A DNA stretch of 45,983 nt. It comes from ZLKRG08 sp046048895. Its GTDB lineage: Bacteria > Actinomycetota > Actinomycetes > Nanopelagicales > Nanopelagicaceae. The position numbers and the translations under genes were made by a program. Below the pieces are notes generated by a model. The model saw only the letters and a list, made by a program, of their open reading frames with translations. It had not been told where the DNA came from and ran no database searches. Location: the NCBI GenBank assembly GCA_046048895.1, contig JBJOFF010000007.1, positions 1-45,983 of the forward strand. The letters are read 5' to 3'. Of the stretch, positions 40,046-45,983 are shown one piece after another (the stretch's first letter is position 1; each line of letters begins with the position of its first letter).

Positions 40046-41086
40046 GTGAAAGTTAAAGGTTTAGCTGCTTTACGTCCTGGTGGACCGTTGCAACCTTACG
40101 AATTTGAACGTCGCTCGTTAGGTGCAAAAGATGTCGCTTTCAAGATTGCTTATGCTGGCATCTGTCATTCCGACATTCATCAAGTTCGCGAAGAATGGGG
40201 TCCGGCTCTCTTTCCAATGGTTCCAGGTCATGAAATAGTTGGAATTGTCTCTGAAGTAGGTTCGTCGGTTGATAAATTCAAAATCGGCGATCGGATTGGC
40301 GTAGGAGTATTTATTGACTCTTGCCGTAACTGCCCACCTTGCAAAGCTGGACTTCAACAGTATTGCGATGAAGGAATGACCGGCACCTACAACGGTTATG
40401 AACGTGATGGCAAAACAATTGCATTCGGTGGTTACTCAACTGGGTTCGTTGTAAATCAGGACTATGCAGTAACCATCCCAGAAAATCTAGATATGGCTGG
40501 CGTAGCTCCATTGTTATGCGCAGGAATTACGCTCTACTCACCTATTCGCCATTTCAAAGTTGGCCCTGGCATGCAGGTAGCGGTGATGGGTTTGGGTGGA
40601 CTTGGCCATATGGGCGTCAAATTTGCGGCTGCTCTTGGCGCAGAGGTCACCGTGATTTCGCATAGCGCTAACAAGCGAGACGACGCACTGCGCATGGGCG
40701 CTAAAGATTTCAAAGTTGTAAAGAGCTCAGAAGATCTAAAAGATTTTAATCGTAAATTCGATTTGGTTCTAAACACTGTATCTGCATTGATAGACATCAA
40801 TGCCTATCTCAAGATTTTGAAAATTGATGGAACTATTGTGATTATCGGTTTACCAGATTCACCATATTCCGTTAGCGCTGGGGCTTTATTGAATGGACGT
40901 AAGTCGCTTACAGGTTCGATGATTGGCGGCATGCCTGAGTTACAAGAGATGATTAATTTTGCAGGGCAGCACAATATCGTCAGTGATATTGAGTTAGTAA
41001 AAGCTGATTATGTTGAAAAAGCTTACGAACGCACTGTTGCTAGTGATGTTAAGTACCGCTTTGTGATTGACGCGAACACTTTTTAA
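40046..41086 (+). CDS. Zinc-dependent NAD(P) alcohol dehydrogenase (CAD/YahK-like)
   Basis: The 346-aa MDR enzyme has catalytic zinc ligands 'AGICHSDIH' and 'PGHEIVG'; the structural zinc is held by 'CRNCPPCKAGLQQYC'. The Rossmann fold is 'VMGLGGLGHMGVKFA'. 'MTGTYNGYERDGKTIAFGGYSTGFVV' is typical of the cinnamyl-alcohol-dehydrogenase/YahK branch reducing aldehydes with NADPH. GTG 40046 follows GGAG. It lies 9 nt after tdk, probably co-transcribed, and ends 2 nt from the convergent DUF554 gene. Confidence 0.92.
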   Translation: MKVKGLAALRPGGPLQPYEFERRSLGAKDVAFKIAYAGICHSDIHQVREEWGPALFPMVPGHEIVGIVSEVGSSVDKFKIGDRIGVGVFIDSCRNCPPCKAGLQQYCDEGMTGTYNGYERDGKTIAFGGYSTGFVVNQDYAVTIPENLDMAGVAPLLCAGITLYSPIRHFKVGPGMQVAVMGLGGLGHMGVKFAAALGAEVTVISHSANKRDDALRMGAKDFKVVKSSEDLKDFNRKFDLVLNTVSALIDINAYLKILKIDGTIVIIGLPDSPYSVSAGALLNGRKSLTGSMIGGMPELQEMINFAGQHNIVSDIELVKADYVEKAYERTVASDVKYRFVIDANTF

Positions 41087-41088
41087 AA

Positions 41089-41820
41089 CTAAGCGAAAGA
41101 ATTGAACAGTAGCGCGAATACTGGGGCAAGGAATAGCGCTGGCAACAGATTGCCTACTGGGATATTTTTAATCTTCAGTAGGCGCATACCGATTGCAAGC
41201 AACAAGATGCCTCCAGTAATTGTCATTGCATCCACTTGGTAATCAGCCATGATGTTTCCCAGGAAGAGTCCGATCAGAGTCCAAGCGCCCTGATAAATTC
41301 CAACTGGAATTGCCGATGCAGCCACTCCCCAACCTAAACTTGAAGCAAAAGCCATCGATGCAAATCCATCAAGCACGGATTTGAGGGTAAGTTGATCAAT
41401 GCCATTTCCCATGCCATCGCTTATTGAACCGAGAATTGCTAACGGGCCAATTGCAAATAAAAGTGAAGCATCCAAGAATCCTTCTACAAACGAACCCTCC
41501 TTAGCTTTAAATTTATTTCTTAAATACTCGCCTAAATTCTCAACTCGATCCTCTAATTTCAGCGCTGACCCCAGAATTCCACCTAGTAATAGCGCAACTA
41601 AGACTGGCATTGTGCTCCAACCTCTAGGAATCATCGAGGTGTAGCGCTCTTGAAATAACGGAATGATGGCCGCTGCAGCGCCGAGCATGGTCACCATTCC
41701 AAGTACATCTGTAATTAAACTTCTAGTCTTATCGCGAAGTTTCTCTCCGATAAAAATACCGATAACTGAACCGACAATAATTGTGAGAACATTTAGCAGC
41801 GTACCGATACCTGGAAACAT
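41089..41820 (-). CDS. DUF554 membrane protein (YdfK/YqgA-like)
   Basis: The 243-aa protein is hydrophobic, with about six to seven helices. The N-terminus 'GIGTLLNVLTIIVGSVIGIFIGEKL' and 'GPLAILGSISDGMGNGIDQLTLKSVLDGFASMAFASSLGWGV' are the family hallmarks. A transport role is likely, but no substrate is known. It starts at ATG 41820 with a leaderless-type promoter, back-to-back with the YczE-like gene across 40 bp. Confidence 0.88.
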   Translation of the reverse strand: MFPGIGTLLNVLTIIVGSVIGIFIGEKLRDKTRSLITDVLGMVTMLGAAAAIIPLFQERYTSMIPRGWSTMPVLVALLLGGILGSALKLEDRVENLGEYLRNKFKAKEGSFVEGFLDASLLFAIGPLAILGSISDGMGNGIDQLTLKSVLDGFASMAFASSLGWGVAASAIPVGIYQGAWTLIGLFLGNIMADYQVDAMTITGGILLLAIGMRLLKIKNIPVGNLLPALFLAPVFALLFNSFA

Positions 41821-41826
41821 AAAACC

Positions 41827-41832
41827 ATCTTA
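41827..41832 (-). promoter_or_regulatory. -10 element TAAGAT of the DUF554 leaderless promoter
   Basis: TAAGAT on the minus strand lies exactly 6 nt before ATG 41820; no SD. It is identical in sequence and spacing to the trmI element. Confidence 0.55.
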
Positions 41833-41848
41833 CCTGAGCGCCAACTGA

Positions 41849-41854
41849 TAGGCT
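41849..41854 (+). promoter_or_regulatory. -10 element TAGGCT of a leaderless promoter
   Basis: TAGGCT lies exactly 6 nt before ATG 41861; no SD. With the DUF554 element it packs two divergent leaderless promoters into a 40-bp gap. Confidence 0.5.
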
Positions 41855-41860
41855 TATCTA

Positions 41861-42532
41861 ATGTCGAACGGTAATTGGTTTATAAATTTTCTTCGTCCAC
41901 ATAGAACAATTCCAATTACCCCATGGACAGGCAATGGACGTTGGGATTTGGCACCTAAACGAGTTGCAATTTTGATCTTCGGTCTAACGATATTTGGTTT
42001 AGGCGATGCGTTAATTATTAATTCTTTAACTGGCAATGCGCCATGGTCGGTATTAGCACAAGGATTCTCTCTTAAAACTGGTGTCAATTTAGGAACCGCA
42101 ACCTTTCTGATATCAGCTCTGGTGCTCTTCTTCTGGTGGCCACTTGGTGAACGACCAGGGTTTGGCACTGTTGCAAACATTGTGGTTATTGCAATCGCGA
42201 TTCAATTTGGCGTATCTAATTTTCCCGAAGCTGGTAATTTCACTATCGGAATTATTTACGATTTTCTTGGAGTAGCCCTGGTTGGAGTTGGTTCCGCGCT
42301 CTATATAACTTGCGGACTTGGACCTGGACCTAGAGATGGCTTAATGACTTCATTGCACAAGATCTCTGGAATTAGAGTCGGTCGAATTCGCCTAGCCATT
42401 GAATCTTGCGCCTTTCTAGGTGGTTTCGCCCTTGGGGGGCGCGTAGGTATTGGTACTGCAATTTTTGCGTTATTTATTGGACAGTCCATAGCTATTTCGC
42501 TTGGTGTCGTATCCCGCCTTACTGCGAAGTAA
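41861..42532 (+). CDS. YczE/YyaS/YitT-family integral membrane protein
   Basis: The 223-aa protein has about five predicted helices. The pattern 'GDALIINSLTGNAPWSVLAQGFSLKTGVNLGTATFL' and 'GLGPGPRDGLMTSLHKISG' with 'RIRLAIE' matches the YczE-like family. Members are predicted transporters or regulators without assigned substrates. The downstream purine permease begins after an 83-nt structured leader, and the two genes could share a transcript. Confidence 0.85.
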   Translation: MSNGNWFINFLRPHRTIPITPWTGNGRWDLAPKRVAILIFGLTIFGLGDALIINSLTGNAPWSVLAQGFSLKTGVNLGTATFLISALVLFFWWPLGERPGFGTVANIVVIAIAIQFGVSNFPEAGNFTIGIIYDFLGVALVGVGSALYITCGLGPGPRDGLMTSLHKISGIRVGRIRLAIESCAFLGGFALGGRVGIGTAIFALFIGQSIAISLGVVSRLTAK

Positions 42533-42615
42533 CTAAGCCAATTCGGTAGGCTTCAGAGCACTCCTTCCCCTCCGGGTCGCAAACACCCCGGTCACCAAAA
42601 CAGTAAAGGGAGAAA
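42533..42615 (+). promoter_or_regulatory. Structured 5' leader of the purine permease gene
   Basis: Two hairpins are visible: AAGCC/GGCTT (42535-42539 with 42549-42553, 9-nt loop) and CCGGG/CCCGG (42572-42576 with 42587-42591, 10-nt loop GTCGC-type). They are separated by a C/T-rich stretch and followed by AAAGGGAG as SD. It is longer and more structured than any other leader in the window. It does not match the classic purine riboswitch. Regulatory function is inferred from structure and context only. Confidence 0.4.
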
Positions 42616-44049
42616 ATGCTCGAAAAATTTTTTAAGATCTCAGAGCGCGGTTCGACAGTCGGTCGTGAAGTACGCGGTGGTTTGGTCACCTTCTTCACCA
42701 TGGCTTATATAGTCGCTCTAAATCCACTAATCCTCGGTTTCGTAAAAGATGCTGACGGTAAATTCTTAGGTGGCGGCGATGCCCCTAATTTGCCATTGAT
42801 TGCGGCTGCCACTGCACTTGTTGCTGGCGTCCTAACAATTCTTATGGGCGTAGTCGGAAATTTCCCATTAGCACTGGCAACAGGTCTTGGCCTAAATAGC
42901 TTCGTCGCTTATGGAATTGCAACCAAGATGACCTGGGCAGACGCCATGGGCTTGGTAGTTCTCGAAGGTTTGATTATCACGGTATTGGTTCTCACTGGCT
43001 TTCGTCAGGCCGTTTTCCGTGCAGTTCCACAACAATTAAAAATCGCAATCTCGGTTGGTATCGGTTTATTTATCGCGCTAATTGGATTAGTTGATGCCGG
43101 ATTTGTTCGTCGTACCTCAACTGGCCCAGTTCCAGTTCAACTTGGCGATGGCGGAAATCTGGTTGGTTGGCCGATCGTAGTTTTCATTATTGGACTTTTA
43201 CTCATTGTTGCCTTGATGGTCCGAAAAACAAAGGGCGCTTTATTAATTGGAATCGCCTCTGCAACAGTTCTTGCAATCGTTATCGAGAGCGCTTTCAAGA
43301 TTGGTCCAAACTTTGTAGCGCCAGATAAGGTAAATCCAAAGGGCTGGGGCTTGAATGTGCCAGCACTGCCAGAGAAATTAGTCGCTACGCCAGATTTCTC
43401 ATTGCTTGGTTCTTTTAACCTACTTGGATCATTTGAACGCATCTCTCTAGTTGCAGCTGTGCTCTTAGTATTTACGCTCTTGCTTTCAGATTTCTTCGAT
43501 ACCGTTGGTACAGTTACCGCGATTGGTCAAGAAGCAGATCTAATCGACAAAGATGGTGAAGTTCCAAACAACGACAAGATTCTTCTAGTTGACTCACTTG
43601 CAGCTGTTGCTGGTGGAGCTTCTGGTATCTCATCAAATACCTCATATATTGAATCAGCTTCAGGTGTTGGTGAAGGTGCCCGCACCGGCTTAGCTTCTGT
43701 AGTCACCGGTATTTGCTTCTTGTTGACCACATTCCTTTCGCCTCTAGTTGCAGTCATTCCTTACGAAGCGGCAACACCAGCATTGGTGATTGTTGGTTTC
43801 TTAATGATGACTCAAATTAAGGATATCGACTGGAGCGATTTAGGTATCGCAATCCCTGCCTTCTTGACCATGATCTTGATGCCGTTTACATACAACATCT
43901 CAGTTGGTATCGGTGCCGGATTCGTATCACACGTGGTTATCCGCTTGGTACAGGGTCGACGTAAGGATGTTCATCCATTGCTACTACTTGTAGCAGCTCT
44001 CTTCATGATTTACTTTCTATCTTCACCAATTAATACTTGGGTTGGATAA
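42616..44049 (+). CDS. NCS2-family purine permease (AzgA/PbuG-like)
   Basis: The 477-aa transporter has about 12-14 helices. The N-terminus 'STVGREVRGGLVTFFTMAYIVALNPLIL', 'LALATGLGLNSFVAYG', 'LLLSDFFDTVGTVTAIGQEADLIDKDG' and 'SSNTSYIESASGVGEGARTGLASVVTG' are diagnostic of the AzgA branch. It imports adenine, guanine or hypoxanthine by proton symport. It fits the apt salvage gene upstream and a life on scavenged nucleobases. The start is fixed by AAAGGGAG. Confidence 0.93.
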   Translation: MLEKFFKISERGSTVGREVRGGLVTFFTMAYIVALNPLILGFVKDADGKFLGGGDAPNLPLIAAATALVAGVLTILMGVVGNFPLALATGLGLNSFVAYGIATKMTWADAMGLVVLEGLIITVLVLTGFRQAVFRAVPQQLKIAISVGIGLFIALIGLVDAGFVRRTSTGPVPVQLGDGGNLVGWPIVVFIIGLLLIVALMVRKTKGALLIGIASATVLAIVIESAFKIGPNFVAPDKVNPKGWGLNVPALPEKLVATPDFSLLGSFNLLGSFERISLVAAVLLVFTLLLSDFFDTVGTVTAIGQEADLIDKDGEVPNNDKILLVDSLAAVAGGASGISSNTSYIESASGVGEGARTGLASVVTGICFLLTTFLSPLVAVIPYEAATPALVIVGFLMMTQIKDIDWSDLGIAIPAFLTMILMPFTYNISVGIGAGFVSHVVIRLVQGRRKDVHPLLLLVAALFMIYFLSSPINTWVG

Positions 44050-44073
44050 TTTATAAATCATCGTAAGATTCCA

Positions 44074-44113
44074 ATATTTAAGGGGCGTACCAACCGGTGC
44101 GCCCCTTAAATAT
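44074..44113. terminator. Strong bidirectional hairpin terminator
   Basis: ATATTTAAGGGGCG (44074-44087) pairs perfectly with CGCCCCTTAAATAT (44100-44113), extended inward by UACC/GGUG pairing to a 4-nt loop. It lies in the 74-bp gap between the convergent permease and ung genes and can act in both directions, because the outer stem is A/T-rich on either strand. Confidence 0.85.
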
Positions 44114-44123
44114 CTCTATTCGA

Positions 44124-44744
44124 CTACCAAGTTATTGGTTTCTCTAGCATCGTATTGATTCGACTAAATGGTTTGCTTCCGAAGAAGCCCCGATATGCAC
44201 TCAACGGACTTGGGTGCGCAACCTGTACGCATTTAGTGAAATAAGGAGCCAAATTCTGTGCAGCGGCCCCCATTAGAAGAGCAACCGCGCCTTGTTCACC
44301 TAAATATTTTATGATTACTTCGGTGAAGCTCTCCCAGCCGATATTCTTATGCCCGTTAGCTTGGCCAAGGGGCACAGTTAATACTCGATTTATAAGGAAC
44401 ACTCCTTGACTCTGCCAATCTGTGAGATCGCCAGAAACCCTTGTGACATCCAAATCTGATTTTAACTCTTTAAAAATATTCTGAAGCGACTTAGGCAATT
44501 TTGCAGATCGCTTCACTGAAAAAGCTAATCCAGTAGCATCTCCTTTAGTTGGGTATGGATCTTGACCAACTATCACTACTTTCACCTGTTTAGGTGAAGT
44601 ACTAAATACTCTGAAGACATCCGAATCATCAGGTGCATAATTGCTTAAGCTCTCTAATAATTTAGCAGCGCTCTCAAATTCCTCTGGGAATAGTTCTAGC
44701 CAGGTCGGATGAACTTTAGATAGCGCGGGCGAAATAACGGCCAT
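44124..44744 (-). CDS. ung: Uracil-DNA glycosylase, family 1
   Basis: The protein has 206 aa and removes uracil from DNA. Catalytic Asp62 lies in 'VIVGQDPYPTKGDATGLAFSV'; 'LINRVLTVPLGQANGHKNIGWE' and the DNA-intercalation loop 'AHPSPLSAYRGFFGS' with catalytic His are intact. ATG 44744 puts the catalytic loop at the same distance from the N-terminus as in E. coli; ATG 44774 would overlap the ABC gene further. Pro replaces His after 'GQDPY', as is common in actinobacterial members. Confidence 0.94.
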   Translation of the reverse strand: MAVISPALSKVHPTWLELFPEEFESAAKLLESLSNYAPDDSDVFRVFSTSPKQVKVVIVGQDPYPTKGDATGLAFSVKRSAKLPKSLQNIFKELKSDLDVTRVSGDLTDWQSQGVFLINRVLTVPLGQANGHKNIGWESFTEVIIKYLGEQGAVALLMGAAAQNLAPYFTKCVQVAHPSPLSAYRGFFGSKPFSRINTMLEKPITW

Positions 44745-45498
44745 TACTAATGGTAACTTCCATAGGAATTCCAAAGACTGCGCTTACGTGTTCTGTAGTA
44801 ATCACTTGCGCAACAGGACCACTTACTGCGACTTTGCCATCTTTTAGTAAAAGTGCATGAGTTGTCCCAACTGGAATCTCCTCTATGTGATGAGTGACCG
44901 TGATGGTGACTGGCGCCCTAAGGTCAGATGCGAAGTGCGCAAAACGACCCAAAAGATCTTCTCTACCCCCCATATCCAAGCCGGCAGTTGGTTCATCGAG
45001 AAGTAATAGTTCTGGATCAATCATTAATGCGCGAGCAATCTGAACTCGTTTTCTTTCGCCATCACTTAATGTGGCATATAAACGATCAGAGAGATCTCTT
45101 ACGCCAAAAGTTGTTAATAGCGCAGCAGCACGAGATTCATCCCAGAGATCGTAAGCTTCATTCCAACGACCTATTACCGCATAGGCAGCCGTCAGCACTA
45201 CATCTTTTACAGTTTCATCTCCCGGAATCTGCTCATGTTTCAAGGATGCACATAGACCGATTCGAGTTCGTAGTTCGAATACATCAACTTTGCCAAGTTT
45301 CTGCCCTAGTAATGTGGTGGTGCCTTTAGTTGGAAATATTTCGGTGGAGAGCAATTTAAGAAGCGTTGATTTACCGGCCCCGTTTGGCCCAAGGACAACC
45401 CAACGCTCACCTTCTGAAACATTGAATGTAATAGGTCCCAAAATATCCTTGCCTGCGCGAACAACCAACGCATTATCAAGAGCTGCTACCTGGGCCAT
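44716..45498 (-). CDS. ABC-transporter-like ATP-binding protein
   Basis: The protein has 260 aa. Walker A 'GPNGAGKSTLLKLL', Q-loop region, signature 'LSDGERKRVQIARAL', Walker B 'LLLLDEPTAGLD' and switch His in 'TVTHHIEEIP' are complete. No permease or binding protein gene is adjacent. It resembles the single-copy actinobacterial ATPase of the ModF/iron-type branch; the transported substrate, if any, is unknown. It is followed by ung, overlapping by 29 nt. Confidence 0.88.
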   Translation of the reverse strand: MAQVAALDNALVVRAGKDILGPITFNVSEGERWVVLGPNGAGKSTLLKLLSTEIFPTKGTTTLLGQKLGKVDVFELRTRIGLCASLKHEQIPGDETVKDVVLTAAYAVIGRWNEAYDLWDESRAAALLTTFGVRDLSDRLYATLSDGERKRVQIARALMIDPELLLLDEPTAGLDMGGREDLLGRFAHFASDLRAPVTITVTHHIEEIPVGTTHALLLKDGKVAVSGPVAQVITTEHVSAVFGIPMEVTISNGRYFARAI

Positions 45499-45528
45499 AG
45501 GTTGGCAAGATTACCTTAACCCTCGGTC

Positions 45529-45534
45529 TAAAAT
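45529..45534 (+). promoter_or_regulatory. -10 element TAAAAT of a leaderless promoter for the ACT-serB pair
   Basis: TAAAAT lies exactly 6 nt before ATG 45541, without an SD. The divergent ABC gene has TAATCT 9 nt before its own start (45508-45513). Confidence 0.55.
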
Positions 45535-45540
45535 TGCGTA

Positions 45541-45789
45541 ATGAACGGTAATTTAACCGGATTGATACTTGTCACTGGTCTGAGCGCCCCGGGAATCGAA
45601 GATGCAATCCTAGATACACTCGCGCCTTTTACAATCGAGATCAAAGATAAGCAACACATGGATATTCGTGATCGATATTTTCTCGCTATCTACTTCAATT
45701 TAGATAAAGCACATGCCAAGGCAATTGAAAACGATTTACTGGCAACGGCGGAGCGTCTCGGGGTCGATTGCGTTGTTGATTATCAATGA
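45541..45789 (+). CDS. Stand-alone ACT domain protein upstream of serB
   Basis: The 82 aa have a beta-alpha-beta pattern 'GLILVTGLSAPGIEDAILDTLAPFTIEIKDKQHMDI', 'RYFLAIYFNLDKAHAKAIENDLLATAERLGVDCVVDY', typical of the ACT domain found at the N-terminus of actinobacterial SerB (SerB2 type). Here it ends at a stop that overlaps the serB ATG by 4 nt. It likely binds serine or another amino acid to modulate SerB in trans; this is inference. Confidence 0.8.
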   Translation: MNGNLTGLILVTGLSAPGIEDAILDTLAPFTIEIKDKQHMDIRDRYFLAIYFNLDKAHAKAIENDLLATAERLGVDCVVDYQ

Positions 45790-45983
45790 AAAGGCTCTTT
45801 CTCTTTGATGTTGATTCAACCCTAATAAATGAAGAGGTAATTGACTTAATTGCGGGGCATGCTGGCGTTCAGGCGGAAGTTAAATCAATTACCGATCGCG
45901 CCATGGCCGGAGAATTGGATTTTAAGGAATCATTGCAAGCCAGAGTTCAGTTGCTAAAGGGATTGCCAATAAATGTTCTAGAA
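45786..45983 (+). CDS. serB: Phosphoserine phosphatase, 5' part (cut by window end)
   Basis: The first 66 aa are present: 'LFLFDVDSTLINEEVIDLIAGHAG' carries the HAD nucleophile motif DxDST, followed by 'ITDRAMAGELDFKESLQARVQLLKGLP', which is specific to SerB. It hydrolyses phosphoserine to serine, feeding the glycine and one-carbon pool. The ATG lies in ATGA with the ACT gene. The C-terminus is outside the window. Confidence 0.92.
   Translation, partial: MKRLFLFDVDSTLINEEVIDLIAGHAGVQAEVKSITDRAMAGELDFKESLQARVQLLKGLPINVLE

Overview
The window is a gene-dense stretch of chromosome from a small-genome actinobacterium. Moderate GC, A/T-ending codons, overlapping genes and almost no intergenic DNA point to the freshwater planktonic Nanopelagicales (acI) type. 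This placement is inferred from gene content and style; no 16S sequence is present. Actinobacterial markers include mshC (mycothiol), pafBC, tlyA, garA, ftsR, helY, a polyprenol-phosphate-mannose synthase and the MSMEG_4193/DUF3090/SCO1664 trio. I see no insertion sequence, phage, integron or CRISPR array.

Layout. (1) 1-150: 3' end of a 5S rRNA gene and its terminator. (2) 182-9111, plus strand: a TPR protein with an Arg-rich disordered N-terminus, an SSB-like protein, two small proteins (one of 45 aa), tlyA, nadK, recN, pyrG, ald, xerD. (3) 9115-10388, minus strand: a ParA-type ATPase and its small partner. (4) 10478-16794: scpA, scpB, rluB, an AT-rich 257-bp gap, then aroH, tyrA, a fused cmk-der and a CDP-alcohol phosphatidyltransferase. 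Blocks 2-4 follow the order of M. tuberculosis Rv1691-Rv1713. (5) 16835-22512: gcvH, garA, ftsR, bifunctional nuclease, second MerR gene, gcvP, as in Rv1826-Rv1832. (6) 22525-30940, minus strand: ppm, 5'-3' exonuclease, helY, diacylglycerol kinase, tatC, tatA, pafC, pafB, trmI. The Pup-proteasome block that lies between pafB and trmI in mycobacteria is absent from this position. (7) 30988-38580: RecB-like nuclease, HAD phosphatase, PAC2 protein, mshC, the three-gene kinase-like/DUF3090/phosphatase set, aldo-keto reductase, M20 peptidase. (8) 38700-45983: tRNA-Leu(GAG), apt, tdk, alcohol dehydrogenase, DUF554 and YczE-type membrane proteins, a purine permease with a structured leader, ung, an ABC ATPase, a stand-alone ACT protein, and serB cut by the window end.

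How the genes work together. Chromosome upkeep is served by recN, xerD, parA, scpAB, ung, the exonuclease, the RecB-like nuclease and pafBC. Translation and RNA upkeep is served by tlyA, der, rluB, trmI and helY. Central metabolism is linked by glycine cleavage (gcvH, gcvP, with garA as a carbon/nitrogen switch), ald, tyrA/aroH, pyrG, nadK, and nucleobase salvage (apt, tdk, NCS2 permease).

The points most worth a second look are: the three-gene kinase-like/phosphatase/DUF3090 unit beside mshC; the missing Pup-proteasome block with pafBC and a PAC2 protein retained; a recurring leaderless promoter pattern (TANNNT or near match, exactly 6 nt before the start codon) at eight genes; serB split from its ACT domain; the structured leader of the purine permease; and the AT-rich gap before aroH.
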